Positions 41,092 through 50,168 of a DNA stretch of 64,000 nucleotides are shown here, one piece after another. Location of the stretch: NCBI RefSeq assembly GCF_017876295.1, contig NZ_JAGINT010000002.1, positions 62,001-126,000 of the forward strand, written 5' to 3'. How positions within the stretch are numbered: position 1 is the first letter of the stretch; every line of letters starts with the position of its first letter. This DNA comes from Kribbella aluminosa. Lineage in GTDB: Bacteria > Actinomycetota > Actinomycetes > Propionibacteriales > Kribbellaceae. The position numbers and the translations under genes are program-made. The notes under the pieces are model-generated. The model was not told the origin of the DNA, made no database searches, and was given only the letters and a program-made list of their open reading frames with translations.

Positions 41092-42324
41092 ATGTCCGCC
41101 CGGGGGTTGCTGCACAATGCCGATTACCTGAAACTTCTGGCCGGCCAGACGGTCAGCTCCATCGGCTCCACGATGAGCTCGTTCGTCTTCACGCTGCTCG
41201 GTCTGGCCATCACCGGCTCGCCGGTGCAGGCCGGTCTGGTCGGTACGGCGTCCTCGCTCGGCACCATCCTGGTCGCACTGCCCGGTGGCGCGCTCGCCGA
41301 CCGGTGGAGCCGTCGCCGGATCCTGATCGGCTACACCTTCCTCGGGGCCGTCCTGTTCGGCTCGGTCGCGGTCGCCGGATGGCTCGGCCACCTGACGCTC
41401 CCGCACCTGTTGGTCGTCGGCCTGCTCAACGGCGCCGGCTACGCCCTGTTCATGCCCGCCGAGAGCGCCGCGCTCCGCGAGATCGTCGCCCCTGAGGACA
41501 TCAGCACCGCGCTCGCCGCCGCGCACGGCCGGCAGAACGTCGCAGGTCTGGCAGGCGCACCGCTCGGCGGTCTCCTGTACTCGATCGGGCGCGTGGTCCC
41601 GGTCGCCGCGGACGCGATCTCGTACCTGGTGATGGCGATCATGCTGACGACGATCCGGCACCCGCTGCCGGCCGCGAAGCCCGAGGGCGGCACGCACGAG
41701 CCGATCCTGAAGGCGATCCGCTCCGGGCTGGCCTGGCTGTTCCGGCAGCGCGACCTGCGGACGATCGCCGTCGCCGCGACCCTGCTCAACTTCGCCGCGA
41801 ACGGCACGATCCTGGTGCTGATCCTGAGCATGCAGCAACGCGGCGTACGGCCGTCGGTGATCGGGCTGCTGGAGACCGCGATGGGGGTGGGCGGCCTGGC
41901 CGGCGCGTTCGCGGCGCCGCGGCTGCTGGCGAAGTACAGCGCCGGCAGGATCACGATCGTCGGCGCCTGGGTCGTCGCCGTGACCTTCGCGGCGACGGCC
42001 GTCAGTACGCGTCCCGTCGTACTGATCGCGCTGCCGGCGCTCGCCGTGTTCCTGCTGCCCGCGCTGAACTCCGGGCTGTTCGGCTACCAGATGCTGATCA
42101 CTCCGAACCATTTGCAGGGCCGGGCGCAGAGCGCGTTCATGTTCATGTCGAACACCGCGGCCCCGCTGGCACCGTTCCTCGGCGGAGTCTTCCTCGGGAT
42201 GCTGGGCGCCCGGACCGCACTGCTGGTCTTCGGGGCCCTGCTCGCGGTGGGTGCGGTACTGCTCACCGTGAGCCGTTCGATCCGGTCGATCCCGCTGCTT
42301 TCGGAGGTCGAGGCCCTCCCGTAG
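41092..42324 (+). CDS. MFS transporter (MFS_3/enterobactin-exporter type)
   Basis: The 410-residue protein has about 12 transmembrane helices. LLAGQTVSSIGSTMSSFVFT is helix 1, and GALADRWSRRRILIGYTFLG is motif A (about 58-77). GLLNGAGYALFMPAESAALRE and HLQGRAQSAFMFMSNTAAPL are typical of the MFS_3 family of putative drug or siderophore exporters. It is preceded by an operator-like repeat. Confidence 0.87.
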   Translation: MSARGLLHNADYLKLLAGQTVSSIGSTMSSFVFTLLGLAITGSPVQAGLVGTASSLGTILVALPGGALADRWSRRRILIGYTFLGAVLFGSVAVAGWLGHLTLPHLLVVGLLNGAGYALFMPAESAALREIVAPEDISTALAAAHGRQNVAGLAGAPLGGLLYSIGRVVPVAADAISYLVMAIMLTTIRHPLPAAKPEGGTHEPILKAIRSGLAWLFRQRDLRTIAVAATLLNFAANGTILVLILSMQQRGVRPSVIGLLETAMGVGGLAGAFAAPRLLAKYSAGRITIVGAWVVAVTFAATAVSTRPVVLIALPALAVFLLPALNSGLFGYQMLITPNHLQGRAQSAFMFMSNTAAPLAPFLGGVFLGMLGARTALLVFGALLAVGAVLLTVSRSIRSIPLLSEVEALP

Positions 42325-42351
42325 GCGGCGCTCGTGTGCTCAGATGGGGGC

Positions 42352-43356
42352 ATGAAGAAGCTCATCAACGACCCTGCCGATGTTGTGAGTGAAGCGCTGC
42401 GCGGGATGGCGGCGGCGCATCCGGACCGGCTCCGGGTGGACCTGGAGAACCGGATCGTCTACCGCAAGGACGCGCCGCGGCCCGGGAAGGTCGGGCTGAT
42501 CTCCGGCGGCGGGTCGGGGCACGAGCCGATGCACGGCGGGTTCGTCGGGCTCGGGATGCTGGACGCGGCGTGCGCGGGTGAGGTGTTCACGTCTCCGGTG
42601 CCGGACCAGATGATGGCCGCGACGAAGGCCGTCGACGCCGGTGCCGGCGTACTGCACATCGTGAAGAACTACACCGGCGACGTGATGAACTTCGAGATGG
42701 CCGCCGAGCTGGCCGCCGCCGACGCCGGTACCGAGGTGCTGTCGGTGGTGACGAACGACGACGTCGCCGTCCAGGACAGCCTGTACACCGCGGGCCGCCG
42801 TGGCGTCGGCGTGACCGTATTGCTGGAGAAGATCGTCGGCGCCGCCGCCGAGGAAGGCCGCCCGCTGCAGGAGGTCGCGGACCTGGCCAAGCGGGTCAAC
42901 GACAACGGCCGCAGCATGGGGATGGCGCTCACGTCGGGCACCGTCCCGGCCGCCGGCAAGCCGACGTTCGAACTCGCCGAGAACGAGATGGAGGTCGGCA
43001 TCGGCATCCACGGCGAGCCCGGCCGGCAACGCCTCCCGCTGGCCCCGGCCCGCGAGATCGCCGCGATGCTGGTCGACCCCGTCGTCTCCGATCTTCCTTA
43101 CCGGCAAGGCGATTCGGTGATCGCGTTCGTCAACGGCATGGGCGGTACGCCGCTGATCGAGCTGTACGTGATGTACAACGAGATCGCCCAGCTCCTCGAC
43201 CGCGCCGGGATCACGGTCGCCCGCTCGCTGGTCGGCAACTACATCACCTCCCTCGAGATGGCCGGCTGCTCGGTCACGTTGCTGAAGGTGGACGACGAAC
43301 TGGTACGTCTCTGGGACGCCCCGGTGAACACCCCCGGCCTACGCTGGGGCGCGTGA
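42352..43356 (+). CDS. dhaK: Dihydroxyacetone kinase subunit DhaK
   Basis: The 334-residue protein binds dihydroxyacetone covalently. GLISGGGSGHEPMHGGFVG near 48-66 includes the active His (about 57), and GIGIHGEPGR near 217-226 holds the His (about 220) that forms the hemiaminal with substrate. NYTGDVMNFEMAAEL is also typical. It is the first gene of a dhaK-dhaL-dhaM operon; its stop overlaps the dhaL GTG. Phosphate arrives from PEP by way of the fused DhaM. Confidence 0.95.
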   Translation: MKKLINDPADVVSEALRGMAAAHPDRLRVDLENRIVYRKDAPRPGKVGLISGGGSGHEPMHGGFVGLGMLDAACAGEVFTSPVPDQMMAATKAVDAGAGVLHIVKNYTGDVMNFEMAAELAAADAGTEVLSVVTNDDVAVQDSLYTAGRRGVGVTVLLEKIVGAAAEEGRPLQEVADLAKRVNDNGRSMGMALTSGTVPAAGKPTFELAENEMEVGIGIHGEPGRQRLPLAPAREIAAMLVDPVVSDLPYRQGDSVIAFVNGMGGTPLIELYVMYNEIAQLLDRAGITVARSLVGNYITSLEMAGCSVTLLKVDDELVRLWDAPVNTPGLRWGA

Positions 43357-43979
43357 GCATGGGAGTCGATTCCTTCGTCAGCTGGTTGCGGGACGTCGCT
43401 GGTTCGTTGCATGCGAATGCGGCGTATCTGACCGAGCTGGACTCGGCGATCGGGGATGCCGATCACGGGGCCAACCTGGATCGGGGGTTTCAGGCGGTCG
43501 TCGAGGTGCTGGACGGGACGGAGTTCGGGTCGGTCGACGAGTTGCTGAAGAAGGCCGGGATGACGCTGGTCAGCAAGGTCGGTGGGGCCAGTGGGCCGTT
43601 GTACGGGACGTTCTTCCTGCGGTTCGGGACCGCGTTGGCGGGGGTCGAGCTGACGCCGGAGGCGCTCGGGAAGGGGCTGCACGCCGGGGTCGAGGGGGTG
43701 CTGGCCCGGGGCAAGGCGGAGCTCGGGGACAAGACGATGTACGACGCATGGGCGCCGGCCTTGTCGGCGTACGACGATGCCGTGGCCGGTGGAGCAGATC
43801 TCGGTACGGCGTTGAACGCCGCGGCGGAGGCGGCCGCGAAGGGGCGGGACGGGACCGTGCCGATGGTCGCGCGCAAGGGCCGGGCCAGCTACCTCGGTGA
43901 GCGCAGCGCCGGGCATCAGGATCCGGGGGCGACCAGTACGACGCTGATCTTGGAGTCCGCGGCGCGCACGCTGTCATGA
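43353..43979 (+). CDS. dhaL: Dihydroxyacetone kinase subunit DhaL
   Basis: The 208-residue subunit carries tightly bound ADP. The Asp cluster ELDSAIGDADHGANLDRG (about 28-45) binds Mg-ADP, SKVGGASGPLYGTFFLRFG near 74-92 lies at the nucleotide, and the C-terminus has KGRASYLGERSAGHQDPGA. It transfers phosphate from DhaM to the substrate on DhaK. The GTG start overlaps the dhaK stop, and its own stop overlaps the dhaM ATG. Confidence 0.95.
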   Translation: MSMGVDSFVSWLRDVAGSLHANAAYLTELDSAIGDADHGANLDRGFQAVVEVLDGTEFGSVDELLKKAGMTLVSKVGGASGPLYGTFFLRFGTALAGVELTPEALGKGLHAGVEGVLARGKAELGDKTMYDAWAPALSAYDDAVAGGADLGTALNAAAEAAAKGRDGTVPMVARKGRASYLGERSAGHQDPGATSTTLILESAARTLS

Positions 43980-46375
43980 TCGGGATCGTGGTTGTGTCGC
44001 ACAGCCGCGCGCTGGGCGATGCTGCGGTGGCGCTCGCCGTGGAGATGGTTGCCGAGGACAAGCGACCGGTGATCGCGGTGGCCGCGGGGCTGGACGCGAC
44101 GACGTTCGGGACCGATGCGATGGCCGTCGCGGAGGCGGTCGGCGCTGCGGACAGCCCGGACGGCGTACTCGTGCTGCTGGATCTCGGGTCGGCGGTGCTG
44201 AGTGCCGAGCTGGCCTTGGAGTTCGTCGATCCCTCGGTCGCGGAGCATGTCCGGCTGACGAGCGCTCCACTGGTCGAGGGGCTGGTGGCGGCTGTGGTGA
44301 CGGCGTCGACCGGCACTTCGCTGGAGGCGGTCGCTGCGGAGGCGTCGCGGGGGTTGGCCGGGAAGCAGGATCATCTCGGGGATGTGGCGGCGGTCGAGTC
44401 GGCGCCGATGGTGGCGGGTGATCAGAGCGTCGAGGTGGTGGTCGGGAACGCGCATGGGTTGCATGCGCGGCCGGCTGCTCGGTTGGTTGGTCTGGTCAAC
44501 GGGTTCGAGGCTGTGGTCACACTGACTGATCTGGACACCGGCAAGGGGCCGGTGGATGCGGGCAGTTTGAGTATGGTCGCGACGCTGAATGCCCAGCAGG
44601 GGCATCGGTTGCGGGTGGGGGCCAGCGGGGCGCAGGCTGCCGAGGTGCTGGCGGCTGTCGAAGAGCTTGCCGCTGACAACTTCGGTGATGCGGTGGTGGT
44701 TGCCGCATCACGACCGGGTGGGTCCGGGCTGGACGTGGCGATCGGGCCGGCGGTGCTCGCGGACGCGGCCGTCGATCTGAGTGGTTATGTTGCTGGGGAC
44801 AACGAAGTTCCGCGGCTGGACGAAGCGGTCGGGGTCGCGGGCGATGAGCTGGATGCGTTGCGTGACGCGGGTGGCGAACACGGCGGGATCTTCGAGGCAC
44901 ACCTCGCGATGCTGGACGACCGCAAGCTGCTGGAGGAGGTCCGTGCGACGATCGCGGGTGGTACGTCGGCGCCCGTCGCGTGGAAACAGACGTACGACAC
45001 GCTGGCCGCCACCTTCGAAGCGCTGGACGATCCCTACCAGCAAGAACGCGCGCAGGACGTCCGCTCGGTCCGAGACCGGGTCCTCCAGCACCTGGCCGCC
45101 CCGGCATCAGCCGGGGCGCCCGCGGCGGAGGGCGGCCCCGCAGAGCCGGCACCCTCCGGGCGGGCAGGCCCTTCCGTTGACGGGGCCGCGGCTCCGGCTC
45201 AGCTGGACACCCCGGGGATTCTGGTTGTCGGTGAGCTGGACGCGGCCACTGCCGCGACGCTTGATGCGACTCAGGTTGCCGGGATTGCCGTGCGTGCGGC
45301 GGGGACGACCGGGCACGGGGTGATCGTGGCTCGGTCCCGGGGGATTCCTTTGGTGGCGGGGATCGGGGACGTCGCGGTGCGGGCCGGGGCGGTGGTGGCG
45401 TTCGATGCTCGGAGCGGGGTGTTCGACACGGCGCCTGATGAGGACCGTGTGCGGGCGACGATTGCCGATCGGTTGGGGGAGCGGGAACGGGCGATCGCGG
45501 ACGCGCCCGCGCCTGCCACAACGCGCGACGGGCGGACCATCGACGTACTGGTGAATGTCGGCGTCGTGCAGGACGCGGTGGATGTGCGCGGGGCGGACGG
45601 GTCGGGGCTGGTGCGGACCGAGGTGCTGTTCGGGAATCGGCGTACGGCGCCCACTGTCGACGAGCAGGTCGAGGCGTTCCTGGCGATCGCCCGGGCGCTC
45701 GGGAACAAGCCGATCACCATCCGCACCTGGGACATCGGCGGCGACAAGCCGCTCCCGTTCCTCCCTCAGGAGCACGAGCCGAACCCGTTCCTCGGCGAGC
45801 GGGGCCTGCGCGTCTTCCGCCGCCGGCCGGAGCTGCTCCGCGATCAGCTCGCGGCGATCCGGCGTACGGCGGCCGAAACCCCGGTGCACGTGATGTTCCC
45901 GATGGTGACGACCGCCGACGAGGTCGACTGGGCGCTGCACGAGCTCGGCCCGCGGGACAACCTCGAGGTCGGCATCATGGTCGAGGTCCCGGCGGCCGCC
46001 CTCCGGGTCGCCACGCTCGCGAAGGAGCTCGACTTCGTCAGCATCGGCACCAACGACCTCACGCAGTACACGACCGCGGCCGACCGGACGAACGCCGCAG
46101 TCGCACCACTGGCGGACGGTCTCGACCCGGCGGTGCTCCAGCTGATCGACCAGGTGGTCCGGAACGCCGGCGTACGCGTGGCCGTCTGCGGTGACCTCGC
46201 CAGCGACCCACAGGCCGCTGTGCTGCTGGCGGCTCTCGGTGTGACCGAGCTGAGCGCGGTTGGCCCGCAGGTACCGCTGGTGAAGGCCCGGCTACGACAG
46301 GCCGACCTGAGCCAGGTCGACACTGCCGCAGCGCTGGCTGCTCGGGACGCAGCTCAGGTACGAGCCCTCTTGTAA
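43976..46375 (+). CDS. dhaM: DhaM-HPr-enzyme I fusion phosphotransferase
   Basis: The 799-residue protein strings together a complete PEP-dependent relay. Residues 1-130 are the EIIA-like DhaM domain with His9 (VVVSHSRALGD). Residues 152-240 are an HPr domain with His163 (HGLHARPAARL). From about 250 an enzyme I follows, with phospho-His447 (GTTGHGVIVARSRGIP), a flexible Ala/Pro linker near 375-408, and a PEP-binding C-terminal barrel (GIMVEVPAAALR, IGTNDLTQYTTAADR, VAVCGDLASDP). It lets the Dha operon work without general PTS proteins. Confidence 0.94.
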   Translation: MIGIVVVSHSRALGDAAVALAVEMVAEDKRPVIAVAAGLDATTFGTDAMAVAEAVGAADSPDGVLVLLDLGSAVLSAELALEFVDPSVAEHVRLTSAPLVEGLVAAVVTASTGTSLEAVAAEASRGLAGKQDHLGDVAAVESAPMVAGDQSVEVVVGNAHGLHARPAARLVGLVNGFEAVVTLTDLDTGKGPVDAGSLSMVATLNAQQGHRLRVGASGAQAAEVLAAVEELAADNFGDAVVVAASRPGGSGLDVAIGPAVLADAAVDLSGYVAGDNEVPRLDEAVGVAGDELDALRDAGGEHGGIFEAHLAMLDDRKLLEEVRATIAGGTSAPVAWKQTYDTLAATFEALDDPYQQERAQDVRSVRDRVLQHLAAPASAGAPAAEGGPAEPAPSGRAGPSVDGAAAPAQLDTPGILVVGELDAATAATLDATQVAGIAVRAAGTTGHGVIVARSRGIPLVAGIGDVAVRAGAVVAFDARSGVFDTAPDEDRVRATIADRLGERERAIADAPAPATTRDGRTIDVLVNVGVVQDAVDVRGADGSGLVRTEVLFGNRRTAPTVDEQVEAFLAIARALGNKPITIRTWDIGGDKPLPFLPQEHEPNPFLGERGLRVFRRRPELLRDQLAAIRRTAAETPVHVMFPMVTTADEVDWALHELGPRDNLEVGIMVEVPAAALRVATLAKELDFVSIGTNDLTQYTTAADRTNAAVAPLADGLDPAVLQLIDQVVRNAGVRVAVCGDLASDPQAAVLLAALGVTELSAVGPQVPLVKARLRQADLSQVDTAAALAARDAAQVRALL

Positions 46376-47026
46376 CTAGCGCTGCCTGTAGTAGCGCAGC
46401 TCCACCAGGTTGAAGCCGGAGGTGCGTTCCGGCTTGGCCGGAAGGGTGTAGGACTGCTCTGGCTCCAGGTAGGTGACGTCCGGGTGCTCTAGGTCCAAGT
46501 CGACGACCAGAGCCGGGTACGCGCCTGTGTGCCAGGTGTAGGACTCCCCTGCCTCGGGCGTCAGGTGCTGCACGCGTACGTCGTCCTCGTCGACCACGAC
46601 CTTCGTGGGGACCTCACCGGCCTGCTCGAAGCCCGCCTCGGCCGGTACGCCGGACACCGCGAAGTACGGGTCGCCGGAAGCCTCCTCCCCCAGGTCCAGG
46701 ACCTCGATGAGGCGGTTCAGGTACAACGCGTCCCCGTCGTTGGTGAGCATGTGCACCGGCGACACCGGCCGGTAGACCGACCCGCCGACGGTCTCGCTCA
46801 AGTGGCGGGCAGGGCTGCCGTCCAGCCAGTCCATGTGACACGGCGACGTCGACAGGCACAGGACTACGTACGGGTTGTGGTGCAGGTGCCAGCCCTGCGC
46901 CGTACCTGGCTGCAGCTCCACCTCCCAGACGCGGACCCGGGAGTTCTTCAGCAGCACGCGGGTGCCGATCTCACCGAGCACGACCTCGGTGCCGTCCGGC
47001 GCGGTGACAGTAGTACCAGCAGTCAT
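46376..47026 (-). CDS. Cupin-fold protein
   Basis: The 216-residue protein looks like a double cupin. WEVELQPGTAQGWHLHHNPYVV near 34-55 is the first cupin motif with metal-binding His residues, and VQHLTPEAGESYTWHTGAYP near 152-171 repeats the pattern. Enzyme activity cannot be deduced. The ATG overlaps the GNAT gene stop by four bases, so the two are co-translated. Confidence 0.78.
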   Translation of the reverse strand: MTAGTTVTAPDGTEVVLGEIGTRVLLKNSRVRVWEVELQPGTAQGWHLHHNPYVVLCLSTSPCHMDWLDGSPARHLSETVGGSVYRPVSPVHMLTNDGDALYLNRLIEVLDLGEEASGDPYFAVSGVPAEAGFEQAGEVPTKVVVDEDDVRVQHLTPEAGESYTWHTGAYPALVVDLDLEHPDVTYLEPEQSYTLPAKPERTSGFNLVELRYYRQR

Positions 47027-47571
47027 GCGTTCTCCTCGATCGGTCGTTCCATCGCGACGCCGGGGAGCAGGGTCCCGTCCGGCATCGGTAGCTGTGCGTC
47101 CTCCACCTCGGTGAAGCCGAAAGCCTTGTAGAGCGGTACCCCGGGCAGCGTCGCCATCAGCGCGAGCCGAGTGAACCCCTCTGCGCGGGCGGCCTCGGTA
47201 CAGGCGGTAAGAATCGCCCGCCCGAGCCCCCGCCGCGTCCAGTCCGCCCGGACGAACATGGCCCGGATCCTGGCCGGCTCGGTCGCCGGGTCCAGCAGAC
47301 GCGTATCAGCCCCCGCGGTACTGGCGTTGAACAGCTTGTTCCGCCGGGACCATCCGCCACACGCAACGACCTCCCCAGCCGCCTCCAGCACGTAGTAGGT
47401 GCCGTCGTCGATCAGGGCGGTGTCCAGCGTGGTGATGTGCTCAACCGCACTGGCCGTCTGCACCGCGTCGTAGTACGCCGGAAACTGCGTCTCCACCGCA
47501 GCCCGAGCCAACGCAGCCACCGCAGACCCATCCGCCACCACAGCCAACCGCAACACGACCTCCACCCCCAC
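47023..47571 (-). CDS. GNAT-family N-acetyltransferase
   Basis: The 182-residue protein has the GNAT core: VLEAAGEVVACGGW (beta 4 region), MFVRADWTRRGLGRAILTAC near 105-124 with the acetyl-CoA loop, and MATLPGVPLYKAFGFTEVED near 139-158. Substrate is unknown. The GTG at 47571 lies close to a GGTGGAGG that could instead serve a GTG 15 bases later, so the start is uncertain. Confidence 0.85.
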   Translation of the reverse strand: MGVEVVLRLAVVADGSAVAALARAAVETQFPAYYDAVQTASAVEHITTLDTALIDDGTYYVLEAAGEVVACGGWSRRNKLFNASTAGADTRLLDPATEPARIRAMFVRADWTRRGLGRAILTACTEAARAEGFTRLALMATLPGVPLYKAFGFTEVEDAQLPMPDGTLLPGVAMERPIEENA

Positions 47572-47588
47572 AGGCTAGTTCACTCGCG

Positions 47589-50039
47589 TCAGGTAACCAG
47601 GAGTTGCAGCAGGCCTCCGGAGTACGTCGGGCGTAGGACGGCTTCCACTCGGACGTGCTGTGCCCGGACTGGTTTGAACGACGTGGTGTTGAGCTCATCG
47701 GCCGCCACGTCGTACGGCGTGGTGTTGTCGGCCGGTCGCCACGTCTCTCCGTCCAGCCACAGCACCCGCCACGACTGCGGTACGCGGCACTGGCCGGAGC
47801 CGGTGTCGTCGTACCAGTACGCCGACACGCTCGACAGCTCACGTACCGCGCGCAGGTCGTACTCGATCCACTCCGTCGTCCCGCGCCGGTCCCACCACGT
47901 GAAGCGCGGAATCGACGTGTCTGCGGAGGATTCCGGCGTACGGCCGGAGTCGGGCGCCTCGAGCGAGTCGCCGTAGTTCACGTGCGACGCGGTGATCCGG
48001 GTTCGGTAGAACCACTCCCCGCCCTGTGCGGACACCTGCGGGAACGACGTGACCCGCAGCCGAGCCGCCCCCATCGGTATGAGGGTCACCGTCTCCACAG
48101 GCTGCTCTGAAAGCGCAGGGCTCTGCTGGAGCAGCCCGACGACGTCCTCGGTGTCCGTCTCCCACTGCGGGATCCGTTGGGCCTGTGTGGTGAGTGCTAG
48201 CGGTACGCCGTCCTGTGTGAACGGGTTGTCGCCGCCGCCCCGTCGTACCAGGTCAAAGGACGCACCCGCGACGAGGCCGTAGTTCCACGGGGATTCTGGG
48301 TAAACGGACAGCTCCGGCCACGCCTCTGTCCCGCCGATGCGCTCGTACCGCTCGTCGATCTGCAGCGAGTAGGTCAGCGGGCCACGGTCGACGGACACCG
48401 AGTCGTGGTTGTCGTTCCAGACACGGGTAGTGGTGCGCATCGGCAGCTTCAGCTCTACGCGGTCACCCGGATGCCAGGTGCGCTCCACCTTCATCCAGTC
48501 GCCAGTTGTGCGCACGTGCTCCCCGTTGACCTTCACCGACGCGTCATGCGCCCAACCGGGACGCCTTAGATAGAAGGGGAATCGCACCGGCCGCGGTGTC
48601 TGCACCGTGAACGTGATGGTGTCCGAGAACGGATACTCCGTGTCCTGTACGACGGACACGGTCTCACCCGTCCCTACAGTCGCGGTCACCTTGCTGGCGG
48701 CGTACATCGACGCAGCGAGACCGTTGTCAGTAGTCGCCAGCCACAGCTCCTGCACGTAGTACGGCCAGCCCATGCCGTAGTTGTGCGGGCAGCACCTGTA
48801 CTGGTGTACGCCGTACTTGTAAGAGCCCATCGGGAACGCGTTCTGGAACTGCCCGTGCTTCGGCTGGTCGTCGAGCTGCACGCTGTTCGCACAGGTGATG
48901 TAGTGCATCACTTGCTGCTGCGGGTCGTACGACGCCGGCAACGAGTTGAACGCGAGCTCCTCGCACCTGTCCGTCCAAGCAACGTCACCTGTGAACCGGG
49001 TGAGCAGCTCGAAGCTGTGCATCAGCTCCACGATCCCGCACGTCTCGAACCCCTGCCGCGGGTCACCGAATCCAGGACGTGAGTTCTCGTCGCCGGCGTA
49101 CCCACCGCCCGGGAACTGCCCGTACAGACCCATCACCGTCGCATAGTTCCGGTACGTCGCCTCCCGGTGCTTGACGTCTCCGGACAGCAGCCAGTACTGC
49201 AACGGCTCCCGGAACCCCTGCGCCAGGTTGACGTTGTGCCACGTGGGGATGCCGTTCACGTAGTCCGCCGACCCGTGGTGCATCTTGGTCACCAGGTCGA
49301 GCAGCCACTGCTCACCGGTGCGGTTGTAGAGCCAGTACGCACTGTCGATGTTGTCGCCCCAGCGGAACGCACCCCACGACCGGTTGAACACCTCCGGCGG
49401 CTGCGTGTTCTGGAACCGCAAGTACTTCGTCATGAACGGAACGACCCGCTCGTCACCGGAGTACTCGTACCAGGACCGGAATGCCGCCAGCAGCGGCATG
49501 CCCGGCCAGAAGTCCGGGCCGTTCTCCAACGAGGTCCGCAACCGCTCCGGACCGAACCACCCGTCGGCTGCTTGGGTGGCGAGGATGCCGTCCATCCACC
49601 GCTGTGTCCTGGTCAGTACGCCGGTGTCGCCGGTCACGTAGCCGAGGTCGCCGAACCCGCGCAGCCAGTACGGCAACTCCTCCCACGCACCCAGCGCCGG
49701 GTCGACCCAGCCGTTGGTGTCGTAGACCAGGAAGTCCGAGATCTCGTCGTACCGGCCGCACAGCCCGTTGACCTGCAGCTCGAGCTGCTGCGCGAGCCAG
49801 CCGCGGGGCTCGATCGCGCCGGGTGGGAGCTTCTGGAACGGGACAGGTCGCAGCGGAGCACGTTGCGGGACGTAGTGCCCGCCACGGCCCGCCGGCGGTG
49901 CCGTGGGCGGTGCCGCGGGCTGACCGGGACGGGCGGCGTCGGCGGAAGCCGGATCGAGGGCAGTCACGGCTGCCGCCGCGGCGAGAGAGACACCAAGGAA
50001 GTCACGTCGGGGCATTCCTTCGGGGGTGGTTTCGGGCAT
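47589..50039 (-). CDS. Secreted GH127-like beta-L-arabinofuranosidase
   Basis: The 816-residue protein has a twin-arginine signal (MPRRDFLGVSLAAAAAVTAL) and an alpha/alpha-barrel glycoside hydrolase domain (DUF1680). Key sites are WEELPYWLRGFGDLGYVTGD near 131-150, the acid/base region FETCGIVELMHSF and the zinc-binding CC in HQYRCCPHNYGMGWP, which in the characterised enzyme includes the nucleophilic Cys. A C-terminal discoidin-like sugar-binding domain ends the protein (AVRELSSVSAYWYDDTGSG). The ATG at 50039 follows AAGGCG; a later ATG at the RR motif is possible. It is divergent from a LacI regulator. Confidence 0.9.
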   Translation of the reverse strand: MPETTPEGMPRRDFLGVSLAAAAAVTALDPASADAARPGQPAAPPTAPPAGRGGHYVPQRAPLRPVPFQKLPPGAIEPRGWLAQQLELQVNGLCGRYDEISDFLVYDTNGWVDPALGAWEELPYWLRGFGDLGYVTGDTGVLTRTQRWMDGILATQAADGWFGPERLRTSLENGPDFWPGMPLLAAFRSWYEYSGDERVVPFMTKYLRFQNTQPPEVFNRSWGAFRWGDNIDSAYWLYNRTGEQWLLDLVTKMHHGSADYVNGIPTWHNVNLAQGFREPLQYWLLSGDVKHREATYRNYATVMGLYGQFPGGGYAGDENSRPGFGDPRQGFETCGIVELMHSFELLTRFTGDVAWTDRCEELAFNSLPASYDPQQQVMHYITCANSVQLDDQPKHGQFQNAFPMGSYKYGVHQYRCCPHNYGMGWPYYVQELWLATTDNGLAASMYAASKVTATVGTGETVSVVQDTEYPFSDTITFTVQTPRPVRFPFYLRRPGWAHDASVKVNGEHVRTTGDWMKVERTWHPGDRVELKLPMRTTTRVWNDNHDSVSVDRGPLTYSLQIDERYERIGGTEAWPELSVYPESPWNYGLVAGASFDLVRRGGGDNPFTQDGVPLALTTQAQRIPQWETDTEDVVGLLQQSPALSEQPVETVTLIPMGAARLRVTSFPQVSAQGGEWFYRTRITASHVNYGDSLEAPDSGRTPESSADTSIPRFTWWDRRGTTEWIEYDLRAVRELSSVSAYWYDDTGSGQCRVPQSWRVLWLDGETWRPADNTTPYDVAADELNTTSFKPVRAQHVRVEAVLRPTYSGGLLQLLVT

Positions 50040-50077
50040 GGGTGCGCCTTTCGGGTGACGGGGGCGGACATCACACC

Positions 50078-50115
50078 GACGGAAAAACGGCACACGTTTT
50101 CCGTCGTTGACAACG
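50078..50115. promoter_or_regulatory. Palindromic operators between GH127 and lacI
   Basis: GACGGAAAA (50078-50086) and TTTTCCGTC (50097-50105) form a perfect 9-bp inverted repeat, and CGTTGACAACG (50105-50115) is an adjoining LacI-type palindrome. Both are in the space shared by the divergent hydrolase and regulator. Confidence 0.65.
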
Positions 50116-50168
50116 TAGGTCTCAGCTAGGCTTCGACGCAAGATGGAAAGACCGAGAGGAATCACCGG

